Assembly (NCBI GenBank): GCA_018806985.1
Contig: JADANN010000427.1
Coordinates: forward strand, 1 to 64,000
Source: Angiostrongylus vasorum
Lineage: Eukaryota > Nematoda > Chromadorea > Rhabditida > Metastrongylidae
Reading direction: 5' to 3'
Length of the DNA stretch: 64,000 nt
Part shown: positions 11,181 through 22,339 of the stretch, one piece after another
Layout: every line of letters starts with the position of its first letter
Numbering within the stretch: position 1 is the first letter of the stretch
Notes under the pieces: model-generated
Told to the model about the DNA's origin: nothing
The model's database searches: none
Seen by the model: only the letters and a program-made list of their open reading frames with translations
Position numbers and translations under genes: made by a program

Positions 11181-12685
11181 ACTATTGCCAGAATAGTTAC
11201 TATTCTGTCATCTTGTCGTAGGTTTGTGGTAACCATGTTCGTGGTCCCTCGTGTCGCTCTGCGATCTTGCAGCATTTAAATGTTTTCACATCATTGTGAG
11301 AACTTTGGTTGTCGTAACCATCCTTTGTTTTCCAAACTCTTTTTATGCAATCGGAACTTTTTGTGTGTTGTTTCTGTTCCAAAACATCACGAGTACGTTA
11401 TAACAAAGGGCACGAAGTTGTATGGGAAATCGTCCTCAGTCATCTGATCTGATCACGAGGGAGTTGGATGCGGAAGTCGACAAGTGTTTTCGATAAAAGT
11501 TCTAGACCTAGTGCCAAAGCACCACCTCCTCCAGAAGACATTTAAACAGCTCCGTCAGCCAATATTGTATTCGTCCCCCTGTTTATCATATGTGATGCGC
11601 CATGTAGTTAATCCAAGGTGATAACTCGTATTGTACGTGGTCACCGATGTATATTAACATTGCGGTGATGTTCCTCTAAACATTTAAACACGCTTACTCT
11701 ATTGTGTGTTCACATTAACCTCGTTGCAGTATACTCATACGCCTGCATGTATTCTTTAATACGTTAACCTAATCGCAATGTACTTACAAGTTAACACACA
11801 ACCTCATCGCAATTTTATCACAACCTTACATGTCGCCCTTAACGTGTTCATCAGAACGACATCACAAACCTAAATATAGTGTGTAACCCTATAGTATTGT
11901 TGTTTGTAGGGTTAGGTATTACGGCCTTATATAAATCCCATTAATGTGCCTAAATCTTGTGATATTACTGATGTATTCTAAATGCACATGGCAGTGTTTC
12001 AGTAGCCTATAGAAAAGATATAAACACCTCTTAACCTCACTTATTGAGCATGACACTATAATGCAGCCTGTATTGTACCGATGTTTATATATCGTTATTG
12101 TCGAATTATCGTGGTTATAAACTGTTTAATCACCCAAGTTTGAGATATTTCTCTGCGACAACTACGAAAAAAGTCCCGCGTGGCAACTTCTACGAAGTCG
12201 GGCATTCTGCTCAAAGCTAGTGATCACAAGGTGCCGAGAACAGACTCGAAGACCTAATTTCCACTAGCAACCACGACAATGCACCTGGTCACGGATCACC
12301 TTCCCGCGCAGTAGTCAAGCAAAGCACACTATAAAGCACCGAAATCGGCCGTAGGGGGATAGAAAATGCTGAGTTGATATCAGCAGGCACCGCCGAGTAT
12401 GCATTTTTATTTCTACGACCTTGAAGGAAGTGGAATGTAGAATGTATTACCGAGGGACAAATCAGCGTTGAGCACGTTATTCTTTTGTTCTTTATCACTT
12501 TGTTAATTCGCCATTCTGAAAGCACATTTCGTATTCGGATATACTGTACTGTCTCGTAAAGCAAACCATTATTTTTCGATTTTTCCTGTTTTCCAGTTGG
12601 TGTATTCTTTTGGATTTGTTTTTTTAAGATGATATGGAAACTTAATTCTCAATTGTCGCATTATTTCTGGCCATAGTACACATTC
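11181..12685. other. No recognised gene
   Basis: AT-rich sequence after the RTE break. I see no conserved exon, no member of the repeat families named elsewhere and no strong structure. A short piece at 12180-12290 could be a degraded retroelement but gives no usable motif. Confidence 0.4.
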
Positions 12686-13041
12686 CCTCCTGACGATTTA
12701 CTGCCTCATCGTGGCTGGGAGGTGTTGCTAGGTGTTGTGCCACAATGTAGAGCAAAGGGTATCTATCCTTTTGGTAGGGTCGCTCGAGGTGAGGAGTACG
12801 GCGTTTCCATCAGAAAGTCCAACTGAGAGTAAACCAATACCAGGATCCACCACCGTCCTGGTATCAAACTAGTTGCATGATGGCAAATCTCCCTCTGATC
12901 CGCAATGGTGACAGACTTTGGCCTGACTGACCTCGGGACTCCAGTGAATAACAATAGCTAAATCAAGAAAACTCCGAAAAATAGAGAAGATGATGGCGCC
13001 CGTACAACAACTAAGGATGGGTCATGCAAGTATCCAAGAAA
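12686..13041 (+). mobile_element. HRU element (RTE-derived), full length
   Basis: Starts CCTCCTGACGATTTACTGCC and ends GTCATGCAAGTATCCAAG. It matches copies at 3979, 25100, 42792 and 44225 over its whole length. No coding capacity. Confidence 0.75.
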
Positions 13042-13497
13042 GTGTAGCACACCTTTCGTGCACAAGGTACTCCACCTTTGCAAACAGGCGCAGATTGAGA
13101 TAGATGCTGATTCAGTTTTTTGAGCATTAAATGTTGTGTCCAGAGGTTGTCAATATTTCCTCAATTCTATCATTTTCTAATTGTTAATATAAAACCGGTT
13201 TCATAAATTGTCTGGATCCTAGCACTTTCTTATTTGATATGTTGTTTCGCGTTGGCCGTTCACATTAATATTGATCTCGCATTTCTTTATTCTAATCTCT
13301 GGGTAATGGGTTTTGTTACCGTGATAGACGTCAGTGTGGTCGAGTTGCACCGTTGTCACGAGAATTCCTGTTGCCATGGGCGAACTTAGTGCCTGTGTTC
13401 CTTTTGGATCGCATCATTTCAATAGAATGACGTCACCCACACCGTCACCATATGCGCGTCACTCTGCTTCTTCCAAAGAACACGGTATGTTTTAATG

Positions 13498-13830
13498 AAT
13501 AAGTGAAAAATGAATAAATAAGTAAATAAGTAAGTGAAAAGATAAATGGATGAATAAGTGAAAAAATAAATAAATAAAAAATTAAAGACAGAAAAGTGTA
13601 AATAAGGATATAAATAACAAAGCAAATAAAAAAATTAGAAGTAAATAGAAGATAAAAAAGCGATGAAACATAAAAGGATGGAAAAATAAATAAAGAAATT
13701 TAAAAAAATGGAAAAAAAGAAATACCGGTAAAAAAATAAAAGGTTAAGTAAAAAATAAAAGAATGATAAATTAGACGATTAAATAAAAAGTGCAAAAAGT
13801 AAAAAATTTAGTAAATAGAAGTAAAGGAAC
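13498..13830 (+). repeat. Degenerate AAATAAATAAG-type simple repeat
   Basis: About 330 bases built almost only of AAATAA and AAGTAA units with drift. No gene is expected; frames seen on the minus strand are poly-Phe/Leu/Tyr artefacts. Confidence 0.85.
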
Positions 13831-14049
13831 CGGAATTGTTTTCGAAGAAGGGCTCCACATGTCGGTGAGGGCGTACTGGTTCTATGGTTATTCCTGCTTT
13901 CCGTGAGGAATCGTAGGTATTGCAAGCAGTGAGGTTACCAAGCCAACAAATACCAGATATATATGTCAGCGATTAAATGCATCATATTTCGAATGGGTTT
14001 ACATCTGTCTATCTATGATGTGCTATTTCTGCAATTCCACAGAGACCAC

Positions 14050-14690
14050 AACGACCCATTTGTCTTTCGAAAATATAACCTCTGTGGAGACTTTTTTGAT
14101 GAAAAGATTAATATTACATGCATGCACATAACCGAGGTCCACTAACAAACCTCAGAGTACGTCGAATCGTATGAAATGTGCTGGTATAAAAAGCACCGAA
14201 ATACACAGAACAATGGCTGCGAAACAGCTTCAAATGCTCTCAGTAACGTGACTGTGTGATGGGTCATTATAACTTAACATGTAATAAATAGAGGTATACA
14301 CATCGTGCACGCCCATAGCATAGGTAGAGCAGCCTCTTCTGCAGTCCTGTCACGTTCAAAACCTCTCAAGTCGTCTATTTGTCGAGAAACTATTGCTTGT
14401 TGCCTAAAATCCAGCAATATCGTATCCGATAATGCTAACCGTCTTCCGATAAAATAACGCACTGAAATTGAACGTTTAGCGTAATGTGTTAGGAAATTAG
14501 TAGGAAGGCAAACAAGGGAAGGCCGACAAGTGTTAGCTATCGACACGGAAAACACAGGTTAACCCCTTCACAACGATGCGTATTGGTCTCGATACGTAGC
14601 TCTTTCTTTGGATTTTCTCTGACTATTTAGCCGCACACCGCTTTTTTGACAGACTTTTGTAGACAATCAGCAGCATGTAGAACATAATAA
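14050..14690 (+). repeat. D element, copy 1
   Basis: A roughly 600-base unit repeated at 38540-39095 in the same orientation; both begin near AAAATATAACCTCTGTG and both run directly into a long A-rich tail. No shared open frame. Its class is unknown; the A-rich 3' tail suggests a retroposed unit. Confidence 0.65.
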
Positions 14691-15325
14691 ATAATAAATA
14701 AAACAGAAAACGAATAAAAACAGGTAAAAAATAAGTAAAAATAGAAAAAAATTTTGTACAAAAAATTAAATGAAAATAAATAAAAATTGGATAAAAAATA
14801 AGTGAAAGTTCAGTAAAATGGAATAAAAAATAAATAGAAAATGAAAATTGAATGAAAACTAAATAGAAAAATAAATAAAAAGCAAGTAGAAACTAAATAA
14901 AAATTAAATATAAAATAATAAAAAGTAAATAAGGGTGAATTAAGAGGTAAATAAAAAATGAAATAAAAAAATTGAACAAAAATAAATAAAAGATCAATTA
15001 AAAATAAACAAAAATAAGTAAAATTGAATAAAAATGAATGGAAATAAATAAAAAAAGTGAATAGAAAAAAAGTAAGTAAACAAACCAAGCTGAAATTAAA
15101 TAAAAATTAAATAAAAAATTGAATTAAAAACTAAGCGAAAAAATAGAATGGAATAGAAAATCAAACATTCAAACAAAAATGAATAAAAATTAAATACAAA
15201 TTATTAAAAATGAACAAAATTAAATATAAGACAAATGAAAATGATTTGGAAAATTAAATAAAAATAAGTTAAAATTGAATACAAATAGATAGAAATTAAA
15301 TAAAATTTAAACAAGAAATAAAACC
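14690..15325 (+). repeat. Long A-rich tail / AAATAAATW simple repeat of the D element
   Basis: About 640 bases of AAATAAA, AATTAAA and AAAATGAA units. A shorter counterpart (39095-39365) follows the other D element. Minus-strand frames here are simple-repeat artefacts. Confidence 0.85.
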
Positions 15326-15560
15326 CATGCGCGGGTAGTACTGCGGCGCGCTAAATATGGCGTTCCTGCGCTGAGGTTCTCATTTTCCGGCGTTTTTACG
15401 GGCAACTCTTCGCGCGGCCACCGTAGCTCGTCCACCTAATATTCTATTTAAAATTGCGTTATTTAAGGCGACGTGGGCGTCCCAGTCCCGCACCTGGCTG
15501 ACTCTTCGTGAGCAACGACGCGACTGCCATCGGGCCTCTTAAATTCCTTGGGTTTTTTCA
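15326..15560. other. GC-rich patch in AT-rich surroundings
   Basis: Abrupt change to GC- and CpG-rich sequence (GCGCGGGTAGTACTGCGGCG) right after the simple repeat. No open frame or known repeat was recognised. Confidence 0.5.
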
Positions 15561-15754
15561 ATTTTCTCTCGCATAAACGGTATTTATGAGCAATTTCATT
15601 GAGCGTGCTCTCCCACCTCCCCTACCCTCACCCACCATATTGCCACTGTGTTCACCAGCTAACATATAGCACTGATTTCTGCAGGTTTTTTTTCTTATTT
15701 TTATTATCTTTATTTTATTATTTTATTTTATATCACCCGTCATAAACATCTACT

Positions 15755-16035
15755 GTGCGGATTACAGCATTTCCTCCATTCGATTCGTTTTCCTCGCATT
15801 CATTGACCAGAATGTTCTTTGATTATTTCACATGTTGTCTCGGGCTGCTGCTTGAGTATCTCAACCTTGTTTTTATGAATGTCGAAAAGTAAAAAAAAGA
15901 TAGTAATGCTATCTTAGGAATAGCCGGACTAAGGCGATCACTCGTGGATTGGAGAAGAGCGTTGGGGTGAGGATCAAAACTAGTGCTTTTGCTTCCTGAA
16001 CGACTTCCTGACTGGCTCTATCACCACCTCCTCGA
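15755..16035 (-). mobile_element. SINE-A, diverged copy
   Basis: Body matches 5240-5530 and 44841-45135 (TTCGATTCGTTTTC, CTGCTTGAGTAT, TGGATTGGAG). The tRNA-like head near 16000-16030 is weak. Confidence 0.55.
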
Positions 16036-16109
16036 TATGGATTGACCAAAGGACAAGCAGATAGGCAGATCAAATCGAATTATAGCAAATCAGCATATGC
16101 CTTGTATAA

Positions 16110-16300
16110 GAAGGCGTCGCCGAGTGAGGATACGTCATTCTAGCGATGCTTCACTCTATCGAATCCGACTGAGAGCTGAAAATGAACAGTCACATCGCAA
16201 GGACGAAGGGCTGTGGGACAATCGACCAGAATGAATCGGACTCTGAAGGAGACGAAGACGTCGGAAACTTAACCGAATAAAGACTTCTATAGCAAGCTCA
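16110..16300 (+). repeat. PLE tail with degenerate hammerhead-like motif
   Basis: About 190 bases matching the tails at 18010-18235 and 35370-35580, including GACGAAGACGTC and CCGAATAAA. The CTGANGA core has changed to CTGAAGG and the GAAAC is altered, so this copy is decayed. Confidence 0.5.
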
Positions 16301-16959
16301 TGTTAGCTCAGCAATTGAAGAAAATATTGGAAATGAACATTTACGCAACGACGTGATCTCAATGGCAGTCATTTGTTAAGTTATATTGTGGGCGGTTTGA
16401 TGTGTACATGTGCCACAGTCGAGTAGGGCGAAAACGTTAGCCGTCGTCGCATAAGTCTTGGTGAAATCGTTGCCAAACATGGTCTTGCACAGTCCATATG
16501 CCTTCTCCAGAACAAATGCTTAATACCTGAGGAGATCTTAGCCATTACTATTAAAGGCAATACATACTTAAAGTAGGAAACATAAAGTAACGTAGAAAAA
16601 ATGAAGAATATTAACGAAGAATACTCTTTATGCAGAGCTTCGGTTTCAGCGACAATGCAGGGAATGAGATCTGATGAGCAGTTATGGGAAACACCTCCCA
16701 GAACAACAAATAAAAAATACATACAAATAACAAATATGCATTTCAAAGCCGACAGTTATTTAAACTCGGAATGCGTTGTCAATATATTTCAAGATTTTTC
16801 GGCTTACACGAGAGACCATGGTATTGTATACTGCTCACGTGTCGACCAATGATCTGTGCCTATTGCCCATAGCGGTTCGTCTTTCGCGATATGGTTAATC
16901 GTGATCGTGTCGAGTCGAATCATATGAGGTGGGTCTCATATAACATCAGCTTGGTGCGG

Positions 16960-18010
16960 CGAATAGCCACTACCAGTTGCGACGAAGTAGTGGCTCCTCG
17001 GAGCAAGTTTAGAGGAAGAACCACGCCCGCAAACGGTATAATCCCATTTAACCTACCCTTCATCTTCAAAGTAAGCACGGTTATAGAGAGGTGCTTAAAA
17101 ACAGCAGGTCTATAAAATTTGGTAATCGTTAATGAATCGCCACCATACACTCCTAGACGCCAACTAGTTTGTAGCCGCCTGTGTGATCGCCGATACACAG
17201 CGCAAAAATTGCACAATATGCCCTAACGGTTGAGATGGTGATTGAAGAGTTGGGGTATAATGCGAAATCAACCACTATGATGCTGATATACTTGCAAAAC
17301 TCAGGACAGTAAGTGTCTGCGGTGGAGATCAAACAGGCTATTATTATCCTTTCTGGGGGGCTCACGCTTTCACCACTACACCGTGCACGTCCTTCCTTTC
17401 GCCTTCCTCTCAGGTGTATTGTTGACCTACGACGGCTATCAGCAATCACCCTTCAATGGGATTTGTCTGGGGAGGGCAAATCTGCATTGAATCGAGTTAA
17501 GCTGAAGCTGTAGTATAAATCATAATGCAATAGTTTTTCATATACTGCCTATCCTTTTTTTCTCGGCAGGACATGATGTGAAAATAGCCACAATGATACC
17601 AAAATATTTGCAAAATTGCAGACGTCGAAAATGTGTGGTAGAGAACACGTTAGCCCCCCAGGAAAGGGTTATAGCCCAACTGCAGACATCTACCCTCCGG
17701 AGTTTTGCAAATACCTCAGCATCATTGTGCTTGATTTCGCATGATACCCAACCATGAAAAATGTAATAGACAGTAGATAAAAAAGTTAACCTTGTGAGTT
17801 TGGGTATAGTTTATGTGAACGCTTGTAAGGCGTGCGGTGATCAACACATTTTCGAAACGGGTAGAGCACTCTCCGTCCATATGAAGGAACACCTCGGGAA
17901 GTCGGTAAACTTAAGGTAAACTAAATACTGCACTAGGGGCGCATGCGAAACACATACATACCGCGGAAGGTTTTGAAATGGAAACTAACATCCTCGAACA
18001 GGAATCGAAA
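16960..18010 (+). pseudogene. Penelope-like element C-terminal fragment, split by a foldback insertion
   Basis: Two parts of one PLE 3' region. Part one (16960-17235) covers the spacer between RT and nuclease. Part two (17775-18010) reads GIVYVNACKACGDQH and an ETGRALSVHMKEHL block, the GIY-YIG endonuclease core. The frame then breaks at a TAA. A foldback element (17236-17765) separates the halves. It cannot make a working protein. Confidence 0.7.
17236..17765. mobile_element. Foldback element with tRNA-like arms
   Basis: Left arm about 17236-17400 and right arm about 17630-17755 are inverted copies: both carry the ATGATGCTGA/TTTGCAAAA block and a segment resembling tRNA A and B boxes. The centre (17400-17630) is not shared with other copies in detail. 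No transposase frame is present. It interrupts a PLE after GATGGTGATT. Confidence 0.6.
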
Positions 18011-18235
18011 GCGTCAGCTAACTGCCTTCTATAAAATAGCATTGCAGGGTGCGTATGCCTCATTCGAGATGCTCCGCTGATGAAGATCCGGCTCGATGCG
18101 AAGACGAAGACGCCACATCGAGAAGAGGAAGAACTGTCGATCATCGACTGGGATCCTCGGCTCTGATGAAGACGAAGACGTCGAAACGTTAGCCGAATAA
18201 ATATCTCTGTCAACGTCGTGGAAGATCAACAATAT
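18010..18235 (+). repeat. PLE tail ending in a hammerhead-like motif
   Basis: A tail unit shared with 18420-18570, 34590-34770 (minus), 35370-35580, 42090-42260 (minus) and 56190-56270. It follows the PLE nuclease remnant directly, as expected for a 3' end, and ends in CCGAATAAATA. Confidence 0.6.
18159..18194 (+). other. Hammerhead-ribozyme-like motif (best of GACG type)
   Basis: Stem I GGCT (18159-18162) pairs with AGCC (18191-18194). CTGATGA follows at 18163-18169, then one extra A, stem II GACG/CGTC with loop AAGA, GAA, a two-pair AC/GT stem III, and U as the base at the expected cleavage site. The extra base and minimal stem III make activity uncertain. Confidence 0.5.
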
Positions 18236-18419
18236 AAGCACATGTCGATTATTTTACTGACGAGGTTAAATGATCGGCGGTTTCAAAATTAATATGTGTT
18301 CTTTGTTTGTCGGTTTTGAAATATTTTTTCTGATCTTTGTTAGCTGATAATGATAGCAGCTTTTGCAGGATGGATTGTCCGGCAAAAGAAGTTGTTGTCA
18401 CTGTACAATCGCTACTCTC

Positions 18420-18570
18420 AACAGCCAGCATCCTGTATAAAAGGGCATCGCCGGGTGAGTATGCCTCATTCGAGATGCTCCCTGCTCCACTGAGGAAGAT
18501 CCGGCTCGATACGAAGACGACTCTGTGCTGCTGATCTTCACAAAATAAATGGAGGACTTGCAAGAAACAA
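18420..18570 (+). repeat. Second PLE tail copy, ribozyme part damaged
   Basis: Matches the preceding tail (GCCTCATTCGAGATGCTCC, GATCCGGCTCGATACG) but the CTGANGA-GAAAC core is missing at its end. Ends in an AATAAA-containing stretch. Confidence 0.5.
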
Positions 18571-18639
18571 AATAGTAAGTACTAACTCTTTCGCTTACTG
18601 TCTTACTGTTTTTTTATAGCAGAGTATTATGTAAAAGGA

Positions 18640-19025
18640 TACCACAACCACAAAGGTGTAATATACCCAAAGTGATGCTGAGATATTTACTGAACTCCGG
18701 AGCCCAGGTGTCTGCAGTGGAAAATCGAACACGCTGTTACCCCATCCAGGGCTAACGCGTTCACCACCACACCATGCGGGTCTTTCTTTTCGCCTTTCTC
18801 TCAGCCGTGTTTTATAAGTGCTATCAGCAGTCACCCCTCAACAGGGTCGATCTAGGGAACACAAATCGGCATCTCGCAAAACCCTTCATGGCGTGGAGGT
18901 GAACTACTCGGAAAAGGGTAATAGCGTGTTCGATCTCTACCGTAGACAATTGTGCTGTGAAGTTTTGCAAACATCTCAGCATCACTGTGGGTATATTACA
19001 CAACATACTTTACCATGAAAAGGCT
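18640..19025. mobile_element. Foldback element with tRNA-like arms
   Basis: Left arm 18650-18790 and right arm 18885-19000 are inverted copies; both show GTGATGCTGAGAT or its complement and a GATCGAACACGC-type block. The arms face each other around about 95 bases. No protein is encoded. Confidence 0.65.
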
Positions 19026-19329
19026 ATCCGGTAAACAAAAAAAGTAGCTACATTTTGAGATTCTGAGATATTTGCGAAAACTCAGACCCCTGGTCAGACC
19101 TAAACACGTGGGTCCCCGGATAGGTTAATCACGGCTTCGGTTGGCCTGGAATCTGAGCTCTGAAGAGATGGTGAGTGCTTAATAGAAACTGTTTGCTACT
19201 CGGTTGAAATTTTACGTATTAAGTTTCATGTGCTGAGAACATGAGAGTGTTTGGCAAAGGAAATTGCTTGTCAATTCGGCCATCGTGCTCTGAAGAAGGC
19301 CGCACTGCCGAGGCCTTGGCTATTGTAAA

Positions 19330-20955
19330 TGAATGGATTCTATAATAAAAACCACGTGTTTGATCATCAAGAAATTGAACTGTCGCTATTCTAGCTCTCT
19401 AGTTCTCTTGCGGTAAACGCTGACTTGTAAGATAACGTTAATTTTTTTCGTAGATATTTTGTCAAAGGACTTATTGAAGGAGAGAATTCTGTGCGTTTTC
19501 GTTGTGCTTCTATCCACTACTTGCTTCTTGTTGAGTTACTGGGAAAAATTCTCTTAAGTTAAGGGAAGTTTCCCTAGGTTTCATATTCGAATTGCGACAT
19601 TGTTCCTGGTCGTACATGTTTTCTAAACTCTCGTTGCCGAAAAAAATCGTAATTTTCTACTTACTTATCTGTGCTGTAGGTATAGTGTTAGACTTCCATT
19701 CCCCCACTATCCTTTTTTTTCTTCTGGAAATCTTGCGATTTGACTGAACTGGAAGCAACAGCGGACTCAACGAGAAGTGCTACGCCTCCCAATGAGGAGC
19801 AATGATGAGAAATAAGATGAACAGCAACGATCGCTGCTATGACCCTCATTGGGTATTAATAGTGGACGACAAGCAGAATGTATCGACTTGACGTGTGTAC
19901 ACCAAAATTTCCATCTACTGGTATGTTTCTGAACTCAGCGAGGAACTTCCGTCACTGCACGCTAACGAAGGATTGCGGCTGACCAGAGCAGACGTTTTGG
20001 TTAGCCTCTTCAAATATTCCAGTGTGCAAACGATATTTATTTCCCTTCGCGAAAACTAATTACTAATACTCATAATCATGTTTTTCTGAATTGTTCCCAC
20101 AAAGAGAAGGATAAGTCAAATTATTGCACGAAGTGCCATTTGGACACTTGGGACATGACTGATTTCCCGGCTCCTAGATGAGTTCGTTCAGAATAGGTCC
20201 TCTGAAATCGCATATAAATCAGGAGTTATGAAAATGCCGTAATTGTCTTTTGTGACCCACCGATCTTCATAAAAGCACACGAAAAGATACGACGTAAAGC
20301 ATTTATGCATCGCACATCCGATTTTAGTGTCGTTATGCAATGGCATCTATGAAGCCGATTAAATAGTTCACATGAGTGATAACTTGGTATTCTCAGTCAT
20401 CTGGTAAATTAGATACAACGAAGGTATCGTGGCACCAAGTTTGGTGGACGGATTGGTGTAATTCATGCCTGGTATCGTGCTGTTGATTTTGTATTTCACA
20501 TCCGTTTCATAGCCTATTTTGAAAATTCGTCAGTATATCGGCACCATTTTTAGAAGGTATGATATGCAAAGAAAAATCAAGAGTATGCAAACTCAGTGTG
20601 CATTGTTCTATCTCTGTCATGAATTTACAAGGTGAATAAGACGCTAATTTCGTCCCCTGCTAGTTCATTCTTTCCAATTGATCCTTTTTCTTTCTAAAAA
20701 ACCTTCATCTTACCTCATTTGTGTTATCGTCGTCACTTGCACTCACGTTTGTTGTGCTGTCAACACTTACCTCATAGCTGTAATTTCTGTTTTCTACCCC
20801 AACGAATGAGCAGGGCAGTGCTCCACAGCTGCTTGCTTTTGACGCTTACAGGCGTATGTCTATAATAAACAGAACTGAGCAGTTTGAAGATGTTTTCAAC
20901 TGTCATCAAAACACACCACTCCCTGCATATTCGTTGCATTCGGAGATTTAGTTGT
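19330..20955. other. No recognised gene
   Basis: AT-rich sequence. I found no assembled exon and none of the window's repeat families after a decayed ribozyme-like tail at about 19290-19330. Confidence 0.4.
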
Positions 20956-20959
20956 GTCA

Positions 20960-21330
20960 TTGTACGAACAATTTCCACTCGCCAATTCTGATCTGCACAG
21001 ATATTTCACACCAGAATCTCTGGAAAAGTTCAAAAAAAATGTTCGGTACTTCAGACACTCGCGCTTACTTGAAACCATTATGGCCACCGAGGATGGCGGA
21101 TCTCGACGTGTCCGTCATATTGAAGTTGTATTTACCTCCACCATCGAATCATTTGCCAAGCCGTTCACACCTGCATTGTAGATGGAATCATCATGACATT
21201 AAGAGCATTTTCTTTTCTAAAGTGCTACGTTTCAACTCACAGTGTGTCTCGAGTGCTGCTCCTTCGTTCAGAAATGCGCTGAAGACCTCAACGTTTTATT
21301 TTGTTTTACAGTACTTTTCATAATCTTCGC
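20960..21330 (+). repeat. Unit 1 of a short tandem duplication, possibly exonic
   Basis: Repeats at 21425-21730. Unit 1 has a 75-codon open stretch (20954-21181) including ETIMATEDGGSRRVRHIE; unit 2 reads ETVMATEEDRSQRVRHIA at the same place. Similarity at protein level with a preserved frame in that block suggests it was once an exon. I do not recognise the family. Confidence 0.4.
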
Positions 21331-21424
21331 CTAATTCTTAAGTGAAATTAAGAGCTTTGCAACTGAACTGTAGGCAATGCAAAAACAGCTTTTTCGGGTC
21401 TATTTGCTGCTTATTTTGGTTAGA

Positions 21425-21730
21425 GTCCAAGAAAAAATGGTCGATATTTTAAACTTTCGCTCTTGCCTGAAACCGTTATGGCCACTGAGGAAGACAGGTC
21501 TCAACGAGTCCGTCACATTGCAGGTGTAACCTGGGTATGGAATCTCTTGCAATGCCGTTTTACACCTACATTATAGATGAAATTACAATTACATCGACAC
21601 CATTTTCCCTCTTAAAGCATTTCGTTTTGAACTCACAGCATGTTTCCTGTGCTGGTCCACTGCCGGAAAGTGCACTCGCGAACTTAACATTCGGTTATGT
21701 TCTACAGTATTTTCTCATAAACTCGAGTTA
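21425..21730 (+). repeat. Unit 2 of the short tandem duplication
   Basis: About 300 bases homologous to 20960-21330 in the same orientation, including a shared 3' part ending in TTACAGTA(C/T)TTTTCA. The open stretch is shorter than in unit 1, with a frame change after the MATEED block. Confidence 0.45.
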
Positions 21731-22200
21731 ATTAATAAGTGAAAACAAGTGCTTCTCAATTTAACTGTGGCAGTATTTATACCGCCATAATAATGTAACA
21801 CCACACTTTTATGCCGCCATTCGCTGTTTATTTTTGGTGAGATGTTTAGTGGGGAATCAAAAATTAGCAGCATTTGATCTGCGCATGAGGAACGTTTCGC
21901 CACGAAGACCAACGGCGACGAGGCGATCAGCTGCGAGTGCGATGATAACTCAATAAAACTGAGAAGATTCGACATGGTTAGAACGACGACTGGAGCAACT
22001 AACGGCAGATAGACGGCACTCGTCCTTTTATACCAACATCGCAAAAGCTCTCTGATCGTATATTCAATAAAAGCAATGATGTTGAGACAGAAATAGACCG
22101 ATATTAAGGCACGTGGACACATTTTTCCAAGCGTTATTCCATTTAGCGTCCTACGTACATTCATTTCGAAGCGTTTGTGATGCTGACTGCTCTTATTCAT
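21715..22200 (-). CDS. Possible membrane-protein fragment, 161 aa, unrecognised
   Basis: One uninterrupted frame from an ATG at 22200. It has two hydrophobic segments that could span a membrane, at about residues 31-50 (ALISVYFCLNIIAFIEY) and 64-83 (AVYLPLVAPVVVLTMSN), with basic residues around them. That pattern could fit one or two exons of a nematode seven-helix receptor, but no signature residues confirm it. The frame overlaps the tandem unit at its 3' end. It may also be chance in AT-rich DNA. Confidence 0.25.
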   Translation of the reverse strand: MNKSSQHHKRFEMNVRRTLNGITLGKMCPRALISVYFCLNIIAFIEYTIRELLRCWYKRTSAVYLPLVAPVVVLTMSNLLSFIELSSHSQLIASSPLVFVAKRSSCADQMLLIFDSPLNISPKINSEWRHKSVVLHYYGGINTATVKLRSTCFHLLINSSL

Positions 22201-22339
22201 GTATTCTCTACTCCACTACTTTCAGTGAACAGTTTGATCAAAAAATAGGTAAAGTGTAAATGGATACCATGCCATTTGTTTTCTCGTGTACCGTCTGAAT
22301 TCTGTTAGCCGTAGTTAACCAACTCGAATGAGGAACTGG

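Noticed and set aside
13498..13830. CRISPR-like or satellite array
   Set aside because: Units are 4-11 bases with no spacers; it is a drifting simple repeat.
14810..15088. Minus-strand 92-codon frame rich in Phe, Leu, Tyr
   Set aside because: It is the complement of an AAATAAA simple repeat, not a protein.
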